DNA from: Kofleriaceae bacterium
Lineage (GTDB): Bacteria > Myxococcota_A > Polyangia > Haliangiales > Haliangiaceae
Length of the DNA stretch: 49,170 nucleotides
Direction: 5' to 3'
NCBI GenBank assembly: GCA_018057825.1
Contig: JAGPCY010000054.1
Location: 1 to 49,170, forward strand
The position numbers and the translations under genes are program-made. The notes under the pieces are model-generated. The model saw only the letters and a list, made by a program, of their open reading frames with translations, did no database searches and had not been told where the DNA came from. Positions 1 to 6,174 of this stretch are shown here, piece by piece; position 1 is the first letter of the stretch; every line of letters begins with the position of its first letter.

Positions 1-156
1 GCCTCGGGTTCGGGTTCGGGTTCGGGTTCGGGTTCGGGTTCGGGTTCGGGTTCGGGTTCGGGTTCGGGTTCGGGTTCGGGTTCGGGTTCGGGTTCGGTCT
101 CGGGTTCGGTCTCGGTCTCGGCCTCCGCCTCGGTCTCGGTCTCGGTCTCGGCCTCC
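1..156 (+). repeat. Hexanucleotide array 1 (GGTTCG / GTCTCG / GCCTCS)
   Basis: About 26 tandem 6-bp units fill this stretch. Positions 7-96 are 15 perfect copies of GGTTCG; 97-156 is a mixture of GTCTCG, GGTTCG, GCCTCC and GCCTCG, after which the register is lost in a C-rich tract. No spacers are present. The array lies 5' of mglB and reads the pyrimidine-rich (TCG-containing) way on the mglB coding strand. The window begins inside it, so the true left end is not visible. All six frames are open, so long low-complexity ORFs here are artefacts. Confidence 0.97.
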
Positions 157-276
157 GCCCCGCCCCAGCCTCCGCCGGGGCCCCTCCCCGCCGGGCTCCG
201 GCCCACCCCCGGGATCCGGATCCGGCGATACTTGGCCGCAAAAGTAGAAAGAAACTCGGGGCCTCTGGTAGCTTGA

Positions 277-290
277 CCCCTGGCTAGGGG
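277..290. promoter_or_regulatory. Inverted repeat upstream of mglB
   Basis: CCCCT-GGCT-AGGGG is a perfect 5-bp inverted repeat with a 4-base loop, about 80 bp before the mglB start. It lies in the gap at 157-368, which also holds a locally A-rich stretch (240-256) and no ORF I believe. It could be an operator or a small hairpin in the 5' leader. A TTGACC hexamer at 273-278 resembles a -35 box, but no convincing -10 follows. Confidence 0.25.
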
Positions 291-368
291 TGCGTCCCGA
301 TCCTGCATCCGAGTCAAGTTAGCCGCTGTCCCGTCCCCCCGACTCTGGCCGGTAGGAGCCAAGGCGCG

Positions 369-848
369 ATGTCCAACCAACTGGTGATGTACGAAGAGGA
401 GCTGTCGCAGATCAGCAACATCTGCGACGTGCTCCAGCGCGACTCCAACGCGAAGGCGGTCTTGGTCATCGACAAGAACGGCCAGGCCATCGCGCAGTCG
501 GGCGAGGTCGAGCAGCTCGACGTGACCTCGCTGTCGTCGCTGACGGCCGGCAACGTCGCCGCCACCGGTGGCATCGCGTCGCTCCTGGCCGAAAAGGAGT
601 TCGCCGGCCAGTTCCACGAGGGCGAGAAGACCAACGTCCACATCTCGATCGTGGGCGCCCGGGTCATCCTCTTGGTCCTGTTCGATGAGCGCAGCTCCCT
701 GGGGTTGGTGCGCCTGCGCGTCCGCAAGGCCGCGGCCGAGCTGACGACGGTCCTCGAGGTGCTGGTCAAGAAGAGCGAGGCCGGGAACCAGCCGTCGGTG
801 TTCGCCGAGATCACGGACGACGACATCGACAACCTCTTCAACGACTAG
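369..848 (+). CDS. mglB: MglB-like Roadblock/LC7 protein, MglA GTPase-activating partner
   Basis: 159-residue Roadblock/LC7-fold protein. It begins with [12 protein letters not shown] and carries the typical Roadblock stretch with [15 protein letters not shown] near residues 31-45 and a central [10 protein letters not shown] segment. In myxobacteria MglB is the GTPase-activating protein for MglA and marks the lagging cell pole, setting gliding and type IV pilus polarity. It sits 29 bp upstream of mglA in the usual mglB-mglA order. The C-terminus is acidic (TDDDIDNLF). AGGAG lies 11 bases and AAGG 4 bases before the ATG. The family call is firm; the physiological role is taken from Myxococcus. 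Confidence 0.93.
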   Translation: MSNQLVMYEEELSQISNICDVLQRDSNAKAVLVIDKNGQAIAQSGEVEQLDVTSLSSLTAGNVAATGGIASLLAEKEFAGQFHEGEKTNVHISIVGARVILLVLFDERSSLGLVRLRVRKAAAELTTVLEVLVKKSEAGNQPSVFAEITDDDIDNLFND

Positions 849-877
849 CGCGGGCCGCCGCATCGAGGACGACCGCC

Positions 878-1465
878 ATGAGCTTCATCAACTACTCGTC
901 GCGCGAGATCAACTGCAAGATCGTCTACTACGGCCCCGGCCTGTGCGGGAAGACCACCAACCTGCAGTACATCTACAACAAGACCAACCCCGAGGCGAAG
1001 GGCAAGATGATCTCCCTCGCCACGGAGACCGACCGCACGCTGTTCTTCGACTTCCTGCCGCTGTCGCTCGGTGAGATCCGCGGCTTCAAGACCCGCTTCC
1101 ACCTCTACACCGTGCCCGGCCAGGTGTTCTACGACGCCAGCCGCAAGCTGATCTTGAAGGGCGTCGACGGCGTGGTCTTCGTCGCCGACTCCCAGGTCGA
1201 GCGGTCCGAGGCCAACATCGAGTCCCTCGACAACCTGCAGACCAACCTGCAGGAGCAGGGCTACGATCTCAACAAGCTCCCCTACGTCGTCCAGTTCAAC
1301 AAGCGCGACCTGCCCAACGCGGCGCCGCTCGAGGAGCTGAACGAGATGCTGAACCCGACCAAGGTCCCGTTCTACGAGGCCAGCGCGATCAAGGGCGTCG
1401 GCGTGTTCGACACCCTGAAGGCGGTCGCCAAGCTGGTGTTGACCGAGCTGCGCAAAGCCGGCTGA
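878..1465 (+). CDS. mglA: MglA, Ras-like polarity GTPase
   Basis: 195-residue small GTPase. The P-loop GPGLCGKTT lies near residues 19-27, the switch region [14 protein letters not shown] near 48-61, the TVPGQ switch-II segment near 78-82, and the guanine-specificity motif FNKRD near 139-143. Sequence and length closely match Myxococcus MglA, a cytoplasmic switch that localises to the leading pole in its GTP form and is switched off by MglB. It overlaps by one base (TGATG) a possible upstream start of the next gene, so the three genes probably form one operon. It is the strongest taxonomic marker in the window. Confidence 0.97.
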   Translation: MSFINYSSREINCKIVYYGPGLCGKTTNLQYIYNKTNPEAKGKMISLATETDRTLFFDFLPLSLGEIRGFKTRFHLYTVPGQVFYDASRKLILKGVDGVVFVADSQVERSEANIESLDNLQTNLQEQGYDLNKLPYVVQFNKRDLPNAAPLEELNEMLNPTKVPFYEASAIKGVGVFDTLKAVAKLVLTELRKAG

Positions 1466-1491
1466 TGCCCGCGACCGCTTCTGGAGGAGCC

Positions 1492-3453
1492 ATGACCGCG
1501 ACCGCGCACCCGCGTTTCCGTACTGATCTCGTCGCCGAGCCGATCGACGAGGCCGGCAAGCGCTTCATCGACGTCGTCGACCCCGACAGCGGCAACGGCT
1601 TCCGGTTCTTCGAGATCGAGTACTCGATCGCCTGCGCCCTCGACGGCGACCGCGACGTCGCCGGGGTCCAGCGCTGGGCCCGCGAGGAGCTCGGCGTCGA
1701 GCCGTCGGTGGCCGAGGTCCAGACCGTGATCTCGACCCTGGGCGACCTGGGCTACCTCGAGAGCGAGGCCGATCAGCCGGCGCTGACCGACGAGCCCGAG
1801 CTCGCCACCGGCGTGGTCGCCGCGCCGCCGCCGAGCGCGCCGACCGGCCTCGACGTCGCCCTGGGCGCCGCCGGCGCCGCCACCGGCCCCGACGACGAGC
1901 TGGCCCCGGCCGCCGACGATCTCGAGCTGGGCGCCGCCGGCGTCACCGCCGCGTCGTCGCCGGGCCGGATCGAGGTGGTCGACGGCCCCGAGCTGGGCCC
2001 GTCGGGCGCCAGCCAGGTCATGGAGTTCGACGCGCCGACGCCGCCCCCGGCGGCCATGCCGACCGCGACCATGCAGCGGACGACCAAGCCCGACGCCGAG
2101 GAGGATGGGCCGACCAACCTGCCCAAGCCGCGGTCGATGGACTACGAGGAGGACGAGGTCTCGGTCGATCTGGCCGACCACCTCGCGGTCTCGGCCTCCG
2201 ACGTCAAGGAGGCGGTCCGCGCGTCCAAGGTCATGGCCGCGGTCGACGTGCCCAAGGACATCGTCGCCGAGCTCGAGGCCGGTGACGCCCGCGCCCGCGA
2301 GGAGGCCGCCGCCGCCCTCGCCGCCCGCGAGGCCGAGGCCGCGGCTCGGGAGGCTGCCGCTCGGGAGGCCGCGGTGCGCGAGGTCGAGGCCCGCGAGGCC
2401 GCCGCCCGGGAGGCCGCCGCCCGCGAAGCCGCCGCTCGGGAAGCCGCCGCTCGGGAGGCCGCCACGAAGGTCGAGCGCGAGGCCCGCGCGGTCTCCGAGC
2501 TGCCGCAGATCCCGGTCGGCGTCTCGAAGAAGAAGCCCGACAAGGACGCCGGCAAGCCCGCCGAGACCGCGACGACGGCGCCGGCTGCCGCGCCGTCCGG
2601 AGGCGTCAGCAAGCTCCTGGTGTTCCTGCTGGTGCTGGTGATCCTCCTGGCCGGCGCCTTCGTGATCTGGACCAAGGTCCTGAAGAAGCCGCTGCCGTGG
2701 GAGTCGGGTGACGAGGCCGCGGCGAAGCAGCCGCAGCCCCAGCCCCAGCCGCCGCAGCCCCAGCCGCCGCAGCCGCCCCCGACGCCTCCGCCGGCCCCGG
2801 CGCCGACCGCGACCATGGGGTCCAAGCCGGGCGAGATCTCGCAGGTGGTCGCGGGCCAGGCCGGCGTCCTGGCTACCGTCGTCGCCGACGGCACGACCGT
2901 CAACGTCGGCGACGAGCTGGCCCGCTTCGCCGCCAGCCCCGCCGACGAGCGCACGCTCGAGGACCTGGCCTACAACCTCGACAACCGCTACCCGAAGCAG
3001 CTCAAGGAGGCCGAGGCCAAGCTGGCCAAGGCCGAGGCCGGGGTCCAGGCTGGCGCGATCAAGGTCGCGACCGCCAAGGTCAAGGAGCTCGAGGAGAAGA
3101 TCGTGGCTCGCCGGGCCGAGCGCGACGCGCTGCGCGCCAAGCTCGACAACCTGGTCGTGCGCGCGCCGATCAGCGGTCAGGTCGCCCTGGCGGAGAAGAT
3201 CGCCAAGGGCGCGCGGACCGCGCCCGATCAGCCCCTGGCCACGGTGACCGGAGCGCCGACCCTGACCGCGACCTTCACGCTCGGCGACGGCGCCAAGTCG
3301 TTCAGCCAGGACGCCTCGGTGATGGTGGCGGTCAAGGCGACGCCGAGCCAGAAGGCCAACTGCACGATCGCCTCGGCCGACGGCCTCACCGTCGTCGTGG
3401 TGTGCCCGGCCGACAGCGGCATCGCCGCCGGCACCGAGATCGTCCTCGAGTGA
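1492..3453 (+). CDS. Membrane adaptor: PqqD-like N-domain, Ala/Glu helix, TM, HlyD/biotinyl-lipoyl-like C-domain
   Basis: About 653 residues. An ATG at 1465 overlaps the mglA stop, but GGAGGA at 1483-1488 places the likelier start at 1492 (MTATAHPRF). Residues about 10-95 resemble a PqqD-like winged helix. About 255-345 is an Ala/Arg/Glu helix of repeated AAREA units. One strong membrane helix follows at about 371-398 (KLLVFLLVLVILLAGAF), then a QP/PP-rich linker at about 405-440. The remainder looks like a membrane-fusion adaptor: a lipoyl-like half, a coiled-coil hairpin rich in AEAKLAKAEA, the second half with VVRAPISGQV, and a beta-barrel end. No inner-membrane pump or outer-membrane channel is adjacent. 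Linkage to mglBA suggests an envelope role coupled to polarity, but that is inference. Confidence 0.75.
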   Translation: MTATAHPRFRTDLVAEPIDEAGKRFIDVVDPDSGNGFRFFEIEYSIACALDGDRDVAGVQRWAREELGVEPSVAEVQTVISTLGDLGYLESEADQPALTDEPELATGVVAAPPPSAPTGLDVALGAAGAATGPDDELAPAADDLELGAAGVTAASSPGRIEVVDGPELGPSGASQVMEFDAPTPPPAAMPTATMQRTTKPDAEEDGPTNLPKPRSMDYEEDEVSVDLADHLAVSASDVKEAVRASKVMAAVDVPKDIVAELEAGDARAREEAAAALAAREAEAAAREAAAREAAVREVEAREAAAREAAAREAAAREAAAREAATKVEREARAVSELPQIPVGVSKKKPDKDAGKPAETATTAPAAAPSGGVSKLLVFLLVLVILLAGAFVIWTKVLKKPLPWESGDEAAAKQPQPQPQPPQPQPPQPPPTPPPAPAPTATMGSKPGEISQVVAGQAGVLATVVADGTTVNVGDELARFAASPADERTLEDLAYNLDNRYPKQLKEAEAKLAKAEAGVQAGAIKVATAKVKELEEKIVARRAERDALRAKLDNLVVRAPISGQVALAEKIAKGARTAPDQPLATVTGAPTLTATFTLGDGAKSFSQDASVMVAVKATPSQKANCTIASADGLTVVVVCPADSGIAAGTEIVLE

Positions 3454-3502
3454 GGCGGTGAGGGCGGCGGGCGCGGCGGCCACGACCTGCTAGGCTCCGG
3501 TC

Positions 3503-3718
3503 ATGGCCAAGCTGAGCGGGACGATCCAGAGAAGCGACCTCGAGGGCGGTCACTGGCTGCTGGTGACCGCCAAGGGCGAGCAGTACCAGCTCGTCGGCGC
3601 CAAGGACCTGCGCGCCGGCGAGGCGGTGACCGTCGAGGGCACGATCGAGCGCGGCATGATGGGCATCGGCATGACCGGGCCGACGCTCAAGGTGAAGAAG
3701 ATCTCGCCGAAGAAGTAG
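3503..3718 (+). CDS. Small OB-fold-like protein, 71 aa
   Basis: 71-residue basic protein. The alternating strand pattern (SGTIQRSDLEGGHWLLV, EQYQLVG, EAVTVEGTIERG, TLKVKKI) looks like a small five-stranded OB-type barrel, and it has no signal peptide or membrane segment. ATG follows a 49-bp gap after the adaptor gene, so it may be the last gene of the mglBA unit. It converges with the DksA-like gene across 5 bp. I do not recognise a named family; the function is unknown. Confidence 0.65.
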   Translation: MAKLSGTIQRSDLEGGHWLLVTAKGEQYQLVGAKDLRAGEAVTVEGTIERGMMGIGMTGPTLKVKKISPKK

Positions 3719-3732
3719 CGGCCCTACGGCCG
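3719..3732. terminator. Compact hairpin at a convergent junction
   Basis: CGGCC-CTAC-GGCCG is a perfect 5-bp stem with a 4-base loop, lying across the junction where the 71-aa gene and the DksA-like gene meet tail to tail. There is no T-tract, so it is not a classical intrinsic terminator. It could protect 3' ends or act bidirectionally. Confidence 0.3.
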
Positions 3733-4065
3733 GTACGCGCCGGGCGGATGGGCCTGGCAGCGATCGGCCCACGGCATCTGGCCCAGCGCCAGCGCGCCGA
3801 GGTCGACGCCGCACGCGTCACACCGGCCGTAGCGATCGTCGCCGGCGTCGAGCCAGCGGCGCCGCTCCTCGACCTGTTCGAGGGCGAAGCGGACGATCTC
3901 GGCTGGCCGCGCCCCGGGCTTGGCGGCGAGCGCCAGCGCCCGGACGATCGCGTCGCCGTCCTTGCCGGCCATGATGTCGGCCAGGCGGGTCGCCAGCTCG
4001 CGGCCGCGGCGCAGGAGGCCGACCCGCAGCGCGGCGCGCTCGACGTCGGTGAACCGGGGCTCCAC
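3724..4065 (-). CDS. DksA/TraR-like protein with an altered zinc finger
   Basis: About 113 residues from a GTG at 4065 (VEPRFTDVERAAL). The same frame is open further upstream but would then overlap the opposite-strand lipoprotein gene. The N-terminal two-thirds is helical. The C-terminal piece YGRCDACGVDLGALALGQMP followed by RCQAHP has the layout of the DksA/TraR zinc finger, with a C-x2-C pair and then C-x2-H in place of the usual second C-x2-C. DksA relatives bind the RNA polymerase secondary channel and modulate initiation. Whether this one does so is uncertain. The start is the least certain part. Confidence 0.6.
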   Translation of the reverse strand: MEPRFTDVERAALRVGLLRRGRELATRLADIMAGKDGDAIVRALALAAKPGARPAEIVRFALEQVEERRRWLDAGDDRYGRCDACGVDLGALALGQMPWADRCQAHPPGAYRP

Positions 4066-4105
4066 CGATGGAGCGTAGCAGGGCCGGCTCGCGTATAGTG
4101 CGGCC

Positions 4106-4387
4106 ATGTTCGGTCGCTGGACCGCCGCCGCGCTCGCGCTCGCGTTGGTCGCCGCGTGCACCTCGCCCAAGAGCAAGACCTGCCGAGCGATCTGCGCGCG
4201 CGAGTCGGAGTGCAACGGCAACCAGCGCTCCGAGTCCTCGGGCTTCGACGAGGGCGAGTGCGTCGCGGCCTGCGCCGCGCTCGAGAACGACAAGAACCCG
4301 TTCATCGCCGGCCAGGTCACGAACCGGGCCGACTGCCTGCGCACGACCACCACCTGCAGCGACTACCAGGCCTGCGCCGGCAAGTGA
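4106..4387 (+). CDS. Small cysteine-rich lipoprotein
   Basis: 93 residues. A signal peptide (MFGRWTAAALALALVAAC) ends in a VAAC lipobox, predicting lipidation at Cys18. The mature part contains a further seven or so cysteines (TCRAICARESEC, ECVAACAAL, DCLRTTTTC and a final ACAGK). This pattern suggests a disulfide-stabilised helical mini-domain, as in many small myxobacterial lipoproteins. It is divergent from the DksA-like gene and convergent with oppC. Function unknown. Confidence 0.7.
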   Translation: MFGRWTAAALALALVAACTSPKSKTCRAICARESECNGNQRSESSGFDEGECVAACAALENDKNPFIAGQVTNRADCLRTTTTCSDYQACAGK

Positions 4388-4396
4388 CCGCGGTCA
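4385..4396. other. 12-bp perfect palindrome containing both stop codons
   Basis: TGACCGCGGTCA includes the TGA of the upstream lipoprotein gene and the TGA (read as TCA on this strand) of the oppC-like gene on the other strand. The two stops are thus symmetric arms of one palindrome with only 6 bp between them. It may simply reflect tight convergent packing. Confidence 0.45.
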
Positions 4397-5251
4397 GCGC
4401 TGGCCGCGCGGATCGAGGGCGTCGCGCAGGCCGTCGCCGAGGAAGTTGAGCGCGGCGATCGTCATGCCCATCGCCAGCCCCGGCCCGGCCAGGACCCACG
4501 GCGACACCGCGACCTGGGTCGAGCCCTCGGTGACCAGGGTCCCCCACGAGGTCGCCGGCGCCGCCACCCCCAGGCCGATGAACGACAGGAAGGTCTCGAC
4601 CAGCATCGCTTGCGGCACCAGCGTGGTCGCGTAGACCACGACCGGGCCGACGGTGTTGGGCAGCACATGGCGCCACAGCACCCGGCCCGGCCCGGCGCCC
4701 AGCGCGCGGGCGGCCTCGACGAACTCGCGACCGCGCAGCGCCAGCACCTGGCCGCGGACGATGCGCGCCATGGTCAGCCACGAGATCCCGCCGATCACCA
4801 GGACCAGCGACGACGTGCCGCGCAGCTCGAACACCGCGCGCACGACCACCACGAACACCACCGTCGGGAAGCCGTAGAGCACGTCGACCGTGCGCATCAG
4901 GACCGCGTCGACCGCGCCGCCGGCGTAGCCCGCGACGCCGCCCCAGGTCACACCGATCACCAGCGCCACCGCGGTCGCGGCCAGGCCGACCAGGAGCGCG
5001 ACCTGGCCACCTTCCAGGACCCGGACCAACAGATCGCGACCCAGGCTGTCGGTGCCGAGCGGGTGGGCCCACGACGGCGACGACGCCAGGAGGTCGAGGT
5101 CGAGGGTGGTGCCGTCGAGCCCGAACCAGCCGCACACCGTCGGACCCAGGGCACAGGCCACCACCACCACGCTCAGGAAGCCGAGCGCGACGGTCGCGCC
5201 GCGGTGGGCGCGCAGCCGCCGCCAGGCCCGGACCGACGGCGCGTCGCTCAC
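4394..5251 (-). CDS. ABC transporter permease, OppC/DppC type
   Basis: 285 residues from a GTG at 5251 that overlaps the oppB stop by 4 bases (GTGA). The first membrane helix (VALGFLSVVVVACALG) follows a basic N-terminus. A periplasmic loop carries the family-typical HPLGTDSLGRDLLVRVL. Several helices follow, with a binding-protein-dependent permease (EAA-type) loop around EAARALGAGPGRVLWRHVLP. This is the second permease of an oligopeptide/dipeptide importer. No ATPase gene follows; the next gene downstream is on the other strand, so ATP-binding subunits must come from elsewhere. Confidence 0.9.
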   Translation of the reverse strand: MSDAPSVRAWRRLRAHRGATVALGFLSVVVVACALGPTVCGWFGLDGTTLDLDLLASSPSWAHPLGTDSLGRDLLVRVLEGGQVALLVGLAATAVALVIGVTWGGVAGYAGGAVDAVLMRTVDVLYGFPTVVFVVVVRAVFELRGTSSLVLVIGGISWLTMARIVRGQVLALRGREFVEAARALGAGPGRVLWRHVLPNTVGPVVVYATTLVPQAMLVETFLSFIGLGVAAPATSWGTLVTEGSTQVAVSPWVLAGPGLAMGMTIAALNFLGDGLRDALDPRGQR

Positions 5252-6174
5252 GGCGGCCCTCCCGGTCCGCGCAGGCGCGGGTCGAGCCAACCGTAGGCCA
5301 GGTCGACCACCAGGTTGAGCGCGACCAGGATCGCGACGTAGAAGACCAGGAGGCCGGTCAAGACCGGGTAGTCGCGGTTGGTGACGCTCTCGACGAAGTA
5401 GAAGCCGAGGCCGGGGATCTGGAAGATCTTCTCGACGACGAAGGAGCCGCTGATGAGGCCCGCGGTGGCCGGGCCGAGGTAGCTCACGACCGGCAGGGCG
5501 CCGACCCGCAGGGCGTGGCGCCACACTACTCGCCGCTCGCTGGCGCCCTTGGCCCGCGCGGTGCGCACGAAGTCGGTGGCCAGGGCCTCGATCATCCCGG
5601 CCCGGGCCAGGCGGGCGATCGTGCCGGCGTAGATCAACCCGAGCACCATCGCCGGCGCCAGGTAGCCGATCGCGGTGTCGGCGCGACCGGCCGGGATCCA
5701 GCCCAGCTCGAGGGCGAAGAACCGGATCACCAGCGGGCCGAGGACCAAGGCCGGGGTCGCGACGCCAGCGATCGCGATCGCCATCGCCAGATAGTCGACC
5801 CAGGTGTTGCGGCGATGGGCGGCGACCACGCCCAGCGCGGTGCCGAGGAGCGCGGCGAAGCCGATCGCCAAGAGGCCGATCGCCGCGCTGTGCGGGAAGT
5901 GGCGGCGGATGATCGCGCCGACGGTCTCGGGCCGCTTCATCGACTGCCCGAGGTCGAGGCGCGCCAGGTCGCCGAGGTAGCGCCCGTACTGCTGCCACAG
6001 CGGATCGCGCAGGTGATAGCGCTCCTCGATCGACCGCTCGACCGCCGGGTGCAGCCGCCGCTCCGACGAGAACGGCCCGCCCGGCGCGGCCTTGAGCAAG
6101 AGGAACGCGATCGTCGCGACCGCGGCCAGGACCACGATCCCGCTCACCAGCCGGCCGACGATCATGCGGATCAT
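5248..6174 (-). CDS. ABC transporter permease, OppB/DppB type
   Basis: 308 residues beginning MIRMIVGRLVSGIVVLAA. The ATG overlaps the upstream binding-protein stop by 4 bases (ATGA). The N-terminal helix is followed by the periplasmic PGGPFSSERRL and ERYHLRDPLWQQYGRYL segments typical of OppB. The EAA-type cytoplasmic loop is DFVRTARAKGASERRVVWRH. The C-terminal helices end with a DPRLR motif common in this family. It pairs with the OppC-type permease, and translational coupling by overlaps on both sides makes an obligate operon. Confidence 0.92.
   Translation of the reverse strand: MIRMIVGRLVSGIVVLAAVATIAFLLLKAAPGGPFSSERRLHPAVERSIEERYHLRDPLWQQYGRYLGDLARLDLGQSMKRPETVGAIIRRHFPHSAAIGLLAIGFAALLGTALGVVAAHRRNTWVDYLAMAIAIAGVATPALVLGPLVIRFFALELGWIPAGRADTAIGYLAPAMVLGLIYAGTIARLARAGMIEALATDFVRTARAKGASERRVVWRHALRVGALPVVSYLGPATAGLISGSFVVEKIFQIPGLGFYFVESVTNRDYPVLTGLLVFYVAILVALNLVVDLAYGWLDPRLRGPGGPP

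Noticed and set aside
1-156. CRISPR array
   Set aside because: Units are 6 bp with no unique spacers, and there are no cas genes.
1372-3483. 703-residue open frame opposite mglA and the adaptor gene
   Set aside because: Low-complexity Arg/Gly/Leu-rich translation with no motif; it is the antisense shadow of two clear genes.
4394-5998. 534-residue single protein containing OppC
   Set aside because: The first half is out-of-frame reading of oppB; the real gene starts at GTG 5251 by overlap and family length.
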